Below, one piece after another: positions 48,004 through 58,776 of a stretch of 64,000 nt of DNA (position 1 is the stretch's first letter; each line of letters opens with the position of its first letter). The position numbers and the translations under genes are program-made. Source of the stretch: Poronia punctata. Its lineage: Eukaryota; Ascomycota; Sordariomycetes; Xylariales; Xylariaceae. The notes under the pieces are model-generated. The model searched no databases. It was not told the DNA's origin and worked only from the letters and a program-made list of their open reading frames with translations. The stretch spans positions 1-64,000 of the forward strand of contig MU401557.1 in NCBI GenBank assembly GCA_022579005.1, in the 5' to 3' direction.

Positions 48004-51000
48004 CTAGGGCAGGGTAATGACATCCTCTGTAGGTGTCTCTTGCATAATGATATCATGCACAGGTGAGTCGACAGGACTGTTGGCTGGCTGTGGATGAGCG
48101 TCGATGACGATGCTATCAATCACTTCCATAGGTTCGCCCGAGCCGTCACCATTCGTCATTGCCGCCCCATCCCGTCCGAATTGTGCGAATTGTGCGCGTT
48201 GGGGGACATCGACCAAGTGTTCCTTCGCCTCATCCCGTACATAGGCTACATAGTACGGGTCTCCGCTGTTGTTTAGTTCGTCAATGACATGCTGGGAATC
48301 CCTCGTATCCTCCGTCACGATGCTGTCGTTGTACTTATACCAGACTTGCTTTTTGAAATCTCGGACCCAAACCCAGTAGTGGCCGGCATTCATCCCACCG
48401 CCGTGACATATCATGGCGTGCAGACAGTACTTGTACTGCTTCATGTCGTCGTAAGCCGTTTCCTCTTCCTCCTCTAGTTGGCCTAGTTCCAAAGAGTCGG
48501 CTTCGTCCGCCGCCGTTCCTGCTGTAAAGAGCAGGTTCACAAACGAGTCCGGAGCCGCCTCACCCTCACCCTGTTCCTGATCACTCGTCGCCCTCTTCTT
48601 GGTGGGGCTGATATTCATGTCTTGAGGGAGCTCGGCCAGGTCAACACTACGCTTTCTAGGCCGGGCTATATCTTGGAAAAGTTTCGAGTCCAAGTCGGGT
48701 AGCCTATCTGGTTCTGGATATTTCTCCTCGGTCGCGGTTTCCATGGCATTGTCGGCGCCAAAGTTGTCCCAGTCGTATGTCCCGGGGGGCTTGAAAACCT
48801 TGTCGGCGCTATAAGGGACCCGCGACTCGAGTTCCTTAATCCGTTCCTTGATGGCCCATACACGCCGCCGCGTTCTCCATAGTGTGGAATCAGATGGGGC
48901 TTCCATGTATCGGTCCAGATATAGTTCTTCAGGTATGATGACTGGGTTCTTGTTTTTTATCCCCGACGCGTCGGTACGCTGTATACAGATATGCACGATT
49001 GGTGGCAACGCGCGGATGGTTGTGTAACGAGCGAGACTCCCTTCTGCAAGTAGCTCATAGGAGAAATATCGGTCCAGAGCCTGATAGAGGTCACTCTTGA
49101 TGGCATGCTCCTTATCGGGATGTGGAAAGGCCGTGATCCACCGTTCGGGGACTACCTCCTCGTTAAGTATATTTTCGGCACACGAGTTGACGGCATCTCT
49201 GGGTGCCTCGGCTGCGGTCCTAACGGTCGTGTTCACCATAGTTGTAAAGAAGAGTTGAGTGATCTGATCGGCCTGAAGATCTGGTTTGTCCTCCATCGGG
49301 CCAATGGGACGAATCGCACGCATCAAGTGTTCCATGATGTTTCCTATAATCTCTTCTACGTCTTGTTGCGAGGTGCCTGATCGGTCAGACTGTTCGAGTC
49401 GCCGCGATATGTGAGCTATCTTGTCTTCGAGAGTTGACGGAGGCGTGGGGTCCCGCATGTTTACATCTTCAACATGTTCCGCTTCGATCTGGTTCCCGGG
49501 GGATAGCTGCCTCATAGATTCAGGAGTCGGCATAGTGGCTCTCTGTATGTCTTCTGAGGTCGTACCATCCGTCTCGTGGACGAGCGTCCGGGAACTGGCC
49601 GAACTTGCTACATCGTCCGGCTTCTCTATCGACTCGATAGTGACATTGACCGCAGCGTCAGCGTCCTCTGTAGAAACTGGCGGAGCCGGAGAAGGACGCG
49701 CAGGTAATGGTGGCGGTTGGGTTTGGGGTTGCGCAGTAAGTATTTCTTTTGCCGAGGACAAGGCGGTGTTTGCTAGCTTTTGCGTGGGGTTGGCAGCAGC
49801 TTCAATCGTGTTTTGTAGCTCCAAAAAGAGACGACGAAGTTCCTCGATGACTTTTCAAACTGTTAGGGGTTGGCAACCTTTAGGTGTGGATGGGACTCAC
49901 ATTGACGAGCTACAATTGCCTCTTCGAGGCTGACGGGGGTGGCATTGCCGCCAGTACGTCGATTATGGACATCTGCCTCGTCCAGGCCTAGTTGGTGCTG
50001 GTCATAGTTGAGCACCATATCTCGAACTGCCCTGACATTGTAAAAGTATTGTAGTAGACTGTTTAAATAACAAGTATTGCCGATATTCTTCAAGCCGGGC
50101 GGGGTGGTGAAACGTGTGGCGATTTCCGGGCCATGTGACGGTTCAGTATTTGAAGAGACGTCGAGCTGGTCGGGTGGTATGCCCCCTGTCGTTGCTCGTA
50201 TAAACTCTGCCGTCTCTTCGAGGCTTTGTGCTTCCCCCGGTTCACCCTGCCCTGTCTTATACTCGCTTAACACTTTGAGTGCGTCCACGATAAGTCCGCG
50301 GTCAACTTTCTCGTCCTTGTAGAGGGTCAGTACGAATAATTTAGCGAAGTTGGTTAAGGTTTACATACCACCTGGCCGGCGAAGTCTCTGATCATTTCGG
50401 CCGTGAAATTAGTCTCTACATTTAGTAGTTGGCTGGCAGAGTTGATGCTCATCCGTCTGCCATTAATATGGATTGGAGGGGGCGGTTCTGCCAACGAAAC
50501 CCCCCGAGCCGCATCGATCAAAAGGTCTTTGTCCAAGTGGGCGCTGAGCACTAATAGGTGTTGATAGGCTTCTGTCTTTTTCGAGTCGTCCGCCTCACTG
50601 CTGACGATGGCCTGATATTTGTCAAGGATTCGATTCGTGTCCTTCTCGCCTTCGCCAAAGAAGTCATATGCAGCTTGTACCTCGGGATTGACTGTAGGCT
50701 TCTGATCAAAGTTGGATTTGTAAACGACGATATTGAGCGCAGCCTCTTCGCTGCGCCCTTGAATGCAGCGAAGTCCAGCGTCAAGTAGTTCATCGCGACG
50801 CTTAGGGCATAGACTGGCTAGAAGAATGGCGGCCCAACTGAACCAATGAGGAGAAAATTCTCTTAGACACCCTAGCAATGCCAAGTCTTCCTCTGGAATT
50901 TTGGCCCCCGAATGCAAGTCAGCCTGGCTGGAGGGTAGGGCGCTGGCAAAGGTAGCCATAAGGCCTGCCCAAGCCGGCTTCGTCTGCAGACGTGGGGAAA

Positions 51001-51838
51001 ATATCCTCAACTCTTCCAAGGTATCCTGCAGGTGCGCCCTTCTCGTAAACGGAGCAAAAGGCTGGGTATCCGGCTCGGGCGCGGTAATATACCAGCACTC
51101 TTCCCCATCATCGTCAATCCTCTCCTCGAAACCCAAGGATCGGAGAAAATCGTCGAAATCGTTCCCAAACGCAACTCGAAATTTCCTATTCCTCTTCTTG
51201 ATCCTGAGAACCTCATCTGGCCGCTTCTGGAGTCGATCATGGATGTACTGCACGAGCGTCGGTATCGTCGAGTCCGAGCACCATTTTTGATCAATATCAG
51301 CGAATCTCTGGGGTTCCTCGGTCCGGGCTTGTTTCAGATTCCGAGTAATTCTTCCATTGTCGTTTAACAGATGTATTTGCTGTAGTGTCAGCTTTGGCGG
51401 CATCACCGAGATTGAAACAGTATGATAACATTTCGGCACAGCGCATATAAAGTGCGCAGTCGAAAGGACCTTTTTATGTTTGGAGCCGCAGCCTTTCGAC
51501 TCGCCCAATGGGTCTGTGTGACTCTGAATCAACATGTGGCTGGGATGCTCCACATTGTCAAGCGTCCGGCTGTGAGTCTCGTGGGTTTTTATATGGAAAT
51601 GGTATCTGCACTCTGCGCATAATATCGACAGGAAGCTTCCTTCCGAGTTCTTGTGCGACTGGTGAGGTATGTCGACCATAGAATGGCTTTCCCCGTGTAA
51701 ACTCACTGGGTACTGCAGTTCGGCCAGTTGTGAATCGAGAAAGACTCGTAATAAACGAGGTGACGAGTAAGCTACGCGATGGGCAATTAGCCAGGCCCCG
51801 TCTCCTTCTCTATTAGAGACAGGTGGGGTTAGGACAAC
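48004..51838 (-). CDS. Ubiquitin carboxyl-terminal hydrolase (USP/UCH family), large, 5' end unresolved
   Basis: Exons are 51838-50369, 50315-49901 and 49850-48004, giving at least 1243 residues. The introns are 53 nt (GTATGT donor) and 50 nt (GTGAGT donor). Exon 51838 opens right after a GCTAAT branch point and GGTAG acceptor, so at least one short upstream exon is missing; ATG CGA AGG GAG ATG ending at a GTACTC donor near 51912 is a candidate. The N-terminal part carries a zinc-ribbon-like CAECRYHFHIKTH. The cysteine box GLKNIGNTCYLNSLLQYF supplies the catalytic Cys. The histidine box is MNAGHYWVWVRDF near the C-terminus. Between them lies a long Ser/Pro/Glu-rich insert (about 49800-49300) and a coiled-coil-like WRTRRRVWAIKERIKELES. 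This deubiquitinase resembles large Ubp2-type fungal enzymes, but I do not assign orthology. Confidence 0.88.
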
Positions 51839-53578
51839 CTACCATTAGCATTTAACGTCTCACAAAAGGCTCGAGTCGCAGACGCCTGTGCGTGTTGCAA
51901 CATCTCCAGAGTACCATCTCCCTTCGCATCCTCTGCGGGGGGAGAAAGGGGAGAAAGGGGAAGGTAAGCCATAGTAGCGCCGACCCACGATGCCGACTCT
52001 CTTTTCTGCGCTTCGTGTTGAATGTCTAAGTGGTGGTAAAGCACGCCGTGCGGGCCTTGTAGCCGTGCGAGTTATCAAGGGTTTACCACTGCTGGTGAGA
52101 ATGGTTCCAGGTTCATTATTTTAAGGATCTATAAGACAGGAGCAGAGTTAACAAACGCAATTAAATAGGAAACGGGAGATGACAAGGCGATTCTATAATA
52201 GGCGTCACCGTCATCGCATGTGAGGGTAGGTAGCGCTTGCGCATGTGAAATGGAGATGTATCTGCAATATTTTGGTATCTTGGCATGACCTTGGAGCTTT
52301 TTCCAACGGATGAAGGCGCACCGTGTATCAAACCAGGATACGTGGTTACTGCAACCATGTCTCATGGGTCGAGGTGAGATGTGATCATGGATATATACAA
52401 TACTTGATAACTTCAAACCGACCAAATGAACAGATACTGTATGAGAATCGGAGGATGCGGGGTGTTACCTTGGTAGGATGAGGGAATCGCGTGCGATATA
52501 GAAGGCGATATATACTTGTAGTTGCGTGGCACTGTGGCGGGGTGGAAGTGTCGCAAAATTAAAACCGAAGGGGGAGGATCGCGCTCGGGAGCTTGTCCGA
52601 TTGCTTGAAAAGGCCGTGCCAAATACCGTAGCTGCTGAAATATGAAACGATGCCTCTGATGCTTGTTGAAGAGACCCTTGTGGTTTCAACAAGGCGTGTG
52701 GTGCTGGTTTAACCATAAAATCTACGCAGCCTTCAGGGTATCGATCGACAAACAAAGGCGCTCCAAAAGAAATGGTATCACAACTGCTTGTCAAAAACCA
52801 ACGGCTTCATCACACAAATGTATTGTGAGTTCCCAGTGGCCGCAACAAAGGTTCCAACAACAGTAAATGTTCTCGGAATGAGACGACGGCTTCTGTTCGC
52901 TCGAAGTTGGCGATGTAGTAGATATTCGTGATGAGAAGTTGGTGGCCCTGTGAGCCGCTTTTGGGGCTTGAAGAAAGTGGGGCTTACATGTAGCTCTGGC
53001 ACTTGATGATGTCTTTGGAGTGGAAGGAAGTTGCAGGTTATAATCAATGACAATGTGAGTCAAGGGTAAGGAACGGATAATTCTAGGATGCGCATCAAAA
53101 AGTTCATATGCGCCAGAGTATTTTCAAAATCTATCTAAAAATGAATAGCAAGCCATAAAAATGTTCGACATGCTTCTGTTTAGGTACTGAACATCCCACC
53201 AATGCTCCCCGTCATGTACTGTACGTGTACTATCAGACGCAAACGAAGAATGAATTATGTTAGTAATCACCTGCGTAGGCATTTTAGGGCCTACGAGTAC
53301 CTAGCATGACGGGCAGAGGTAACTCCAGTTCCGGTGTTGGTTGTACTAGAGAATACCGTAGTGGGTACGCTGGGAGGGGTTGACAAATAGGGATAACTTC
53401 GGTAGAGAGGTACCCATAATAAGGCACCCAATCCCGAATCGGATCAATTCAATTGGACTCAACTCTGATTGGACTTTGTCATGAGCTCGCAGCTGAGCAA
53501 AACCTCCAATCCAATCCCTACCTACAACGTAACAACAACCTACCAGCTTCCGGTTGCGAGCACCCAGGCTGGTTCACC
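51839..53578. other. Region upstream of the ubiquitin protease, probably including its first exon
   Basis: The minus strand from 52045 to 51842 has a coding-looking frame (YHHLDIQHEAQKRESASWVG, then MAYLPLSPLSPPAEDA), but it ends at a stop that overlaps the acceptor used by the protease. It may be a first exon in another phase, part of a first intron, or a separate small gene. From 52100 to 53578 I see only short overlapping frames. The complex I subunit promoter must lie in 53100-53578. Confidence 0.4.
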
Positions 53579-54379
53579 ATGGCGAACCCTCATCCCATCC
53601 AGAGACTGGCAGAGGAGCATGCTTACCACCAGAAAGATGCCGTAATGGCTGGTATACAGGGTGCCATGATCGGTGGTGGAGCTGGTCTCCTCATGTCCGC
53701 GGTTCAGAATTCGCTCGCCAAACACAACGTCGGAGCCTTTGGAGTGTTTACGCGAACAGGCGGCACCATTGTGTCTCTCAGTACGGCACCACTTACCTTC
53801 GCCTGCTTCGATACTATTGCTAACATGACCTTTCCAGCCGCCCTTGGTTCCGTTTACAGCTTCACAAAAGACGCGTCAGCGAACTTGCGAGCGAAAGACG
53901 ACACGTTTAATACCACCATCGCCGGCTTCCTAGGTGGATCTACATTGGGATTAAGGAGTATGGAGATATGATCCATGACATTCAAGAGATGATAGCAACT
54001 GACGCGACTTGAACAGCTGGCCGTATCCCGAGGATCCTCGGCTATGGCGCCTTCTTTGGCGTTGTTATGACTGTTTTCGAGTACACCGGCGGTAGCTTAC
54101 AAGGAAAGCGAACCGAGGTGGAGGGAATGGATGAGTACCAGCGCAAGGAATACCTCCGGAAGAACCGAAGACGGCCAATTGAAGAGACAATTGCAGATAT
54201 TGGCGAGGGTAGAGGTTCGTCACTTTTATGCAACATGTCCGAATAGTATTGTCAGTGGGGATGTACTAACTTGTGCTTGAATAGGAATTGAACCTCCCGG
54301 GTATGAAGAACGGAGACGAGAACGACTAAAGGAGAAGTATGGCGTCGAAATCAAACCCGTCTCCGCCTTGTCGGAATAA
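53579..54379 (+). CDS. NADH:ubiquinone oxidoreductase 21.3 kDa subunit (NDUFA11/Tim17-like), four exons
   Basis: The spliced product is 204 residues from exons 53579-53780, 53838-53957, 54017-54214 and 54285-54379. Introns are 57, 59 and 70 nt, all in phase 1. The first is a multiple of three and open, so an unspliced reading would wrongly keep STAPLTFACFDTIANMTFPA. The family hallmarks are HPIQRLAEEHAYHQKDAVMA, GAMIGGGAGLLMSAVQN, NVGAFGVFTRTGGTI, ANLRAKDDTFN and RIPRILGYGAFFGVVMTVFE. They match the fungal 21.3 kDa complex I subunit, an inner-membrane protein of the Tim17/NDUFA11 fold with Gly-rich transmembrane helices. The C-terminal charged extension (RKEYLRKNRRRPIEETIADI) is also typical. 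I start at MANPHP, which lies directly before the conserved region. It probably helps assemble the membrane arm. Confidence 0.93.
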
Positions 54380-54553
54380 AGATGGGTTTGTTGGAGTGAG
54401 TGATGAAGGCTGTACATATACAATCGGATGTCTGCATTACCACCGATTCTTCCTTTGTCATCAGCGTCGCCTATTGTGCCTTTGCAACCTACTTGGTTTT
54501 GGCGCTGCTTCTTGATTGGTATGTGTTCAAAACAACCCTCTACCCCCGACCCT

Positions 54554-54643
54554 TCTTATGATGAGTTTCCTTTTGAGGCTGTTTATGACTCATTTTTTGA
54601 GCATGATTAGTCTATCACCATTGTTCTATCATTTCCTGATTAT
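54554..54643 (+). ncRNA. Intronic C/D box snoRNA, copy 1
   Basis: The C box ATGATGA is at 54558-54564 (consensus RUGAUGA) and the D box CTGA at 54636-54639. An internal GCATGATTAG could serve as C'. The box-to-box length of 82 nt is usual. The candidate guide next to the D box is TTGTTCTATCATTTC. I could not assign an rRNA target. Confidence 0.7.
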
Positions 54644-54775
54644 CTTGGTCATATCTGCAAAAACGTTTGGACATCTATCAAGAATGACATGAGCTAACAT
54701 TTACTCTAGTACATTTTATCTCCTCTGTTCACTGCCTGTTGGTAAGTTCTGCTGCCCTACACGCCATCCAAGCCA

Positions 54776-54863
54776 TTGCATGATGAGTTTCCTTTGAGGC
54801 TGTTTATGACTCATTTATGAGCATGATTAGTTTATCACCATTGTTCTATCATTTCCTGATATC
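54776..54863 (+). ncRNA. Intronic C/D box snoRNA, copy 2 (paralogue of copy 1)
   Basis: The C box ATGATGA is at 54780-54786 and the D box CTGA at 54856-54859. The sequence between boxes is nearly the same as copy 1, differing by a few short deletions in T-runs and single substitutions. The guide segment next to the D box is unchanged, while the flanking intron sequence has diverged. That pattern suggests selection on the RNA. Confidence 0.7.
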
Positions 54864-55134
54864 CCTAGGCATTCTACATTCTGTCAAGAGAAGTTTAAAT
54901 TCAGAATTGAAACTAACTTGATTGCTCAGATTTAGCGACCTACATTTCCTATTATTTAATAGACACTGTCTACAATTCTGCCCATGGTTTTTGATGCTCT
55001 TCTGTGATTTTGTTGAATATGATCTGCCTCAAATACGTCACTAGTGTACGACCAAGTATTGCCAAGGCGACAGGATGGACTGGACTGGACTCCTGTTAGA
55101 CACGACAGCAAGGTGTGCATGAAGTATCTTGCTG

Positions 55135-55595
55135 TCAAGAGGTTTCATGGAGTAACTTCTCCCTAATGACTTTTACTATATCCACCGTATTGCTATCCTG
55201 TCCACGCAGAAGATGTGTGATGGAAACGTTGATTGTCTTGTCTCGGGATTTTAGTCCGTGGGTAATCTGCAAGTCTGATTTTGCTGTTCCCAAAGCCTAT
55301 AATGTTGTAAGTGGACAGAACATTCCATGTTTCTGTTCGCTTGAAGCTGAAACTGATTGTACTCTTGACTGTGAACCTACTTATATGCACTTACATCTCC
55401 AAGGAGCTCCAAGACTGCTTTGTTAGCCTTGCCATCTTGCGGTGGAGCAGAGACGCAAAGCTCAATTGCCTCATCAGTGATGGCGATTATCTCTTCACGT
55501 GCTTTACTTGCACCTGGTTTTACATGACAGCGCAACTGGACCACTTCGGCTGACGATTTTTGTTTCACCAAACTAATGGCTGCTCGCGTTGCCAT
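55135..55595 (-). CDS. DUF167 (UPF0235/YggU-like) protein, two exons
   Basis: The spliced product is 120 residues from exons 55595-55395 and 55296-55135. The 98-nt intron has a GTAAGT donor and TTATAG acceptor in phase 0. The fold signature is LRCHVKPGASKAREEIIAIT, then ELCVSAPPQDGKANKAVLEL and, after the splice, AKSDLQITHGLKSRDKTINV. These match bacterial YggU and human C15orf40. The family is small, widely conserved and biochemically undefined. The length fits. The gene is convergent with the snoRNA host unit; its stop lies about 200 bp past the second host intron. Confidence 0.9.
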
Positions 55596-56292
55596 CCTTT
55601 AATGATTCCTAGGTCAGTTTGATATTAGCATTGAATTATACCAAGGTAAACCATTGCAAACCAGGTGCCCTAACATCCAAAGTTTATTTAATTGACGTTT
55701 GTCTTCTGTGTTTGTGTGGTAGATGTGGGGACATATGACGGCCATTCCTTCATGTTCAAGTTACATAGGTACCTAACAATAGTAAACGGTACCGTATGCC
55801 GGCAACTTTATCCTGTAGTTCAGGCAACGAAAACCAAAGCTCCATACATTGAGGTTGGTGCCTCATTCACAGAAGATGTTAATGACAAGCCATGTTCAAT
55901 GTTCAATGTTCAATGTAAGATAGGTGATCAAGGGCACGCGTGACATTAACTGATCTGAAGCTTTTTGAACAAGACCCACCTTCACTTCACGTCAATGGAG
56001 TACCGTATTGTACCAGCACAAATGCTGTACCAGTTCAACCGCCATTGAAAGCCGCTAAATGACATAGCTGGCCGCCTGTCAATGCACAATGTGTGGGCCA
56101 CCTACTTCAAGGTACCTAACACTAGTCAACCAAGAGCGCATTCACATTTCTTCGTGCTTGCCACGAGAGTACTTCAAAGTGTCTGCGGCAGCTGCACCAC
56201 TTTCAGATAAACATGTTCTCCTAATACTCATCTTATAGTATATGTTTGTTACGCCGAGTCTTTTAACAAAACGGTATCTTTTGCGCGGCAGC
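55596..56292. other. Divergent promoter region between DUF167 and HAD_SAK genes
   Basis: About 700 bp separate two divergent starts, so both promoters lie here. A triple TGTTCAATGTTCAATG-type short repeat occurs near 55893-55915. No open frame of interest is present. Confidence 0.55.
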
Positions 56293-58140
56293 ATGGCGTC
56301 AAGGTATGGAAAATACGGAAATGGGATTCCCACAGGTCCGGCAAGCAACCCCAAAGAGACGTCGACCAACACACCTCGGACTGTGACGGCTCTGAACAGA
56401 TGGTCGATATTAAGTGATCAGCTTCCTGGTGAGTTCTCGCCTTGGATGCAGCTTTGAAACGTCACGCGCAGACGGATTCAATTAACGTGGTGCGTTCTAG
56501 CGATTGACAAGATTAATGTAATCCACATATACGATTTCGACAACACGTTGTTTCAGACACCGCTCCCGAACCCCGGTCTATGGCATACCAAGACTCTCGG
56601 CCGCCTGGGAAATCCCGACATATTTCTCGAGGGTGGATGGTGGCACGATAACCGAATATTAGCAGCCACTGGCGATGGCGCCGAACAGGAGGAACCACGA
56701 GCTTGGAATGGCTGGTGGAACGAGAAGATTGTCGAGCTAGTGCAGTTGAGCATGAAACAGAAAGACGCCCTCTGCGTGCTTCTAACCGGACGGAGCGAGC
56801 TCGGCTTCTCTGACCTGGTCAAGCGCATGGTTACGAGCAAAGGTCTGCAATTCGACATGATAGGTCTGAAGCCGCAGGTCGGGCCTAACAACGAACGATT
56901 CAAGAGCACCATGGCCTTCAAGCAGGCCTTTCTAAAAGCCGTCATGGAGACATATAAGCAGTCTAAAGAGATCCGGATTTACGAAGATCGACCTAAGCAT
57001 GTCGCCGGCTTCAGAAGGTTTTTGGAGGAGTACAACACATATCTACGAAACTATCGTGGAAAGCCCCCACGCAGCCCCATCATAGCAGAGGTCATCCAAG
57101 TCGCCGACATTTCAACAAACCTTGACCCTGTTGTCGAGGTAGCCGAGGTGCAACATCTTATCAACAACCACAACGCAATGGTTAGCAAACGGCCAAAATC
57201 AGACGCCGGAGAACGTCTGTTTATTAGGAAGACTGTGCTTTACACCGGATATCTGATCAAGCCTGAAGATGCTAAGCGACTAACTGCGCTCGTCTCTGGA
57301 GACTTGCCAAAGGGAGAGCTTAAGTCTCAGTCGAATGCCATTGTTATCAGTCGGGGAACATGCCCTCCACATCTTCTCGAAAAGGCTGGTGGACTCGGCG
57401 CCAAATTACAATGGAAGGTTATGGGCATAGGTGCTCATCACAACATATGTGCTGTTTCCGTCCAGCCTGTTCCAGCGTCAGCCCCCTATCATACAGACTC
57501 CGATGTCCCATGTGTAATCATTGCCATGCGTTGGCCTGGAAACCCGTGGGAAGTGAAGAATATCCAGCAGTGGCGGCCGATACCCCAAGACCAAGCTTTC
57601 ACCTTCAATACTGAAGTCGGCGAAAAGGTGATCCTAAGCATATTGCCGGATGGCGTGACAGATGAGGAGACCGAAGGCGGTGATGACTCGCCTCATTACA
57701 AGGGTAAGCGGAAGTACACTTCCTTTAAAGATGACCATCATTCACGAGGCGGCGCCTATGGTAATGGTGGTGGGCGCGGACACCATGCTCCCAACTACCG
57801 GGGTCGCGGCGGCGGCGGCGGTGGCCGAGGAGGAGGCTTTGGTGGTGGTGCTTCGAACCGGGGACATCGCAATCCCACAAGAGGTAGGGGTGGTGGACGT
57901 GGTGGACGCGGTTACCGATCACTCGACGACCTAGGACCATCAGAAGGGCAAGGCGGTGTGTCGTACGATGACAACTTTCCCGCTCTAGGCAATAACTATC
58001 AGTCCCAACAAGGGCCGCCATCACATTACAACCAACCACCTCACCACCAACAAAACGGTGGTCAGTGGCAGTCGCATGGCGGACAAGGTGGACATTACAA
58101 CAACGGTCCATCCGGCTCGGACTTTCAGAAGTTCTATTAA
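56293..58140 (+). CDS. HAD_SAK (Swiss Army Knife RNA repair-like) protein with RGG tail, two exons
   Basis: The spliced product is 591 residues from exons 56293-56428 and 56501-58140. The 72-nt intron has a GTGAGT donor and TTCTAG acceptor and rebuilds an Ala codon. The HAD motif I is HIYDFDNTLFQTP, with Asp57 and Asp59 as nucleophile and acid/base. CVLLTGRSELGFSDL is motif II, and IYEDRPKHVAGFRRFLE with a downstream acid supplies the rest. This matches the fungal HAD_SAK_1 family, related to phosphatase modules of RNA-repair enzymes. A middle domain (residues ~215-370) follows. The last ~150 residues are Arg/Gly-rich (RGRGGGGGGRGGGFGGG), then Gln/His/Gly-rich, typical of RNA-binding disordered tails. 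Phosphatase activity on RNA ends is plausible but inferred from family. Confidence 0.88.
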
Positions 58141-58776
58141 ATCGCTATCCCGGACTGTTCCGGCTCGACCAAGGCGTGATATCATCCGCAGAAACGAGCC
58201 GAAATATCTTGTGGTCTATCTATGGATGCAACCCAACCCCTAAATCGAGGAAGAGGAGGATAACAATCATTCCCCAATGTATGTATCAAGCGTGAGCGTG
58301 TAATCAATACCCCACGAGACTTGATTTTTCTTCCCATGTACCTATCTACCTTACCTATCCTTTTATATTCCAGTGGCCCGGAAAGCTTCAGGGATATATG
58401 TGTGTTTCGCGGGAACGGGCGGGCGTTTCTTTTCCGGCGTAGCGAGGGGCGCTGGGTAATTTTAGGCGGTATTAATTCTGCATAACAGATCAGATCAGGG
58501 GGAAAAGGGGTGTTAGGTTAATTTTCGGATAGCGAGAATATGCTATTTAAACTACGACCGCCGAGTCTGCAAATCATAATCAGTGTATGTGTGACTTGTA
58601 TATGGCCCCTCACAAACCAGATACGTCAAATAGGTGATGTCTCCCAGGTATTAATATTCGCTATCCCCTATCCTAACTCCGGGGGCGCCTTGACTTTATC
58701 TACTGTCAAAAGACCCCGAGAAAACCCCACCCAAGACCTTTTACGAGTGACATGATGAACATCAAATACATAAAAC
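58141..58776. other. Intergenic region between convergent genes
   Basis: About 640 bp lie between the 3' ends of the HAD_SAK and PRI1 genes. No gene is seen. The stretch should hold both terminators and 3' UTRs. Confidence 0.5.

Larger units (their letters stand above)
54380..54960 (+). ncRNA. Spliced snoRNA host unit (separate noncoding gene or 3' UTR of the complex I subunit)
   Basis: Two well-formed introns follow one another: 54519-54709 (GTATGT donor, GCTAAC branch, CTCTAG acceptor) and 54742-54929 (GTAAGT donor, ACTAAC branch, CTCAG acceptor). They are separated by a 32-nt exon that has no coding potential worth naming. Each intron carries one C/D box snoRNA-like sequence, and both place it almost identically. 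The donor-to-C-box distance is 39 and 38 nt, and the D-box-to-acceptor distance is 70 and 70 nt. The unit begins at most 140 bp after the stop of the complex I subunit on the same strand. It could therefore be its 3' UTR or a separate host gene. Confidence 0.7.

Noticed and set aside
52778..53063. Minus-strand frames of about 90 codons upstream of the complex I gene
   Set aside because: Two overlapping frames look equally plausible, with no motif and no conserved splice arrangement, so no gene is called.
53781..53837. Reading the complex I subunit without its first intron
   Set aside because: The intron is in frame and open, but it has a GTACGG donor, a GCTAAC branch point and a TTCCAG acceptor, and removing it restores the conserved GGTIVSLTALGSVYSF order.
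54395..54440. A third GTGATGA C-box-like word upstream of the snoRNA introns
   Set aside because: No CTGA D box follows within a usual snoRNA length.
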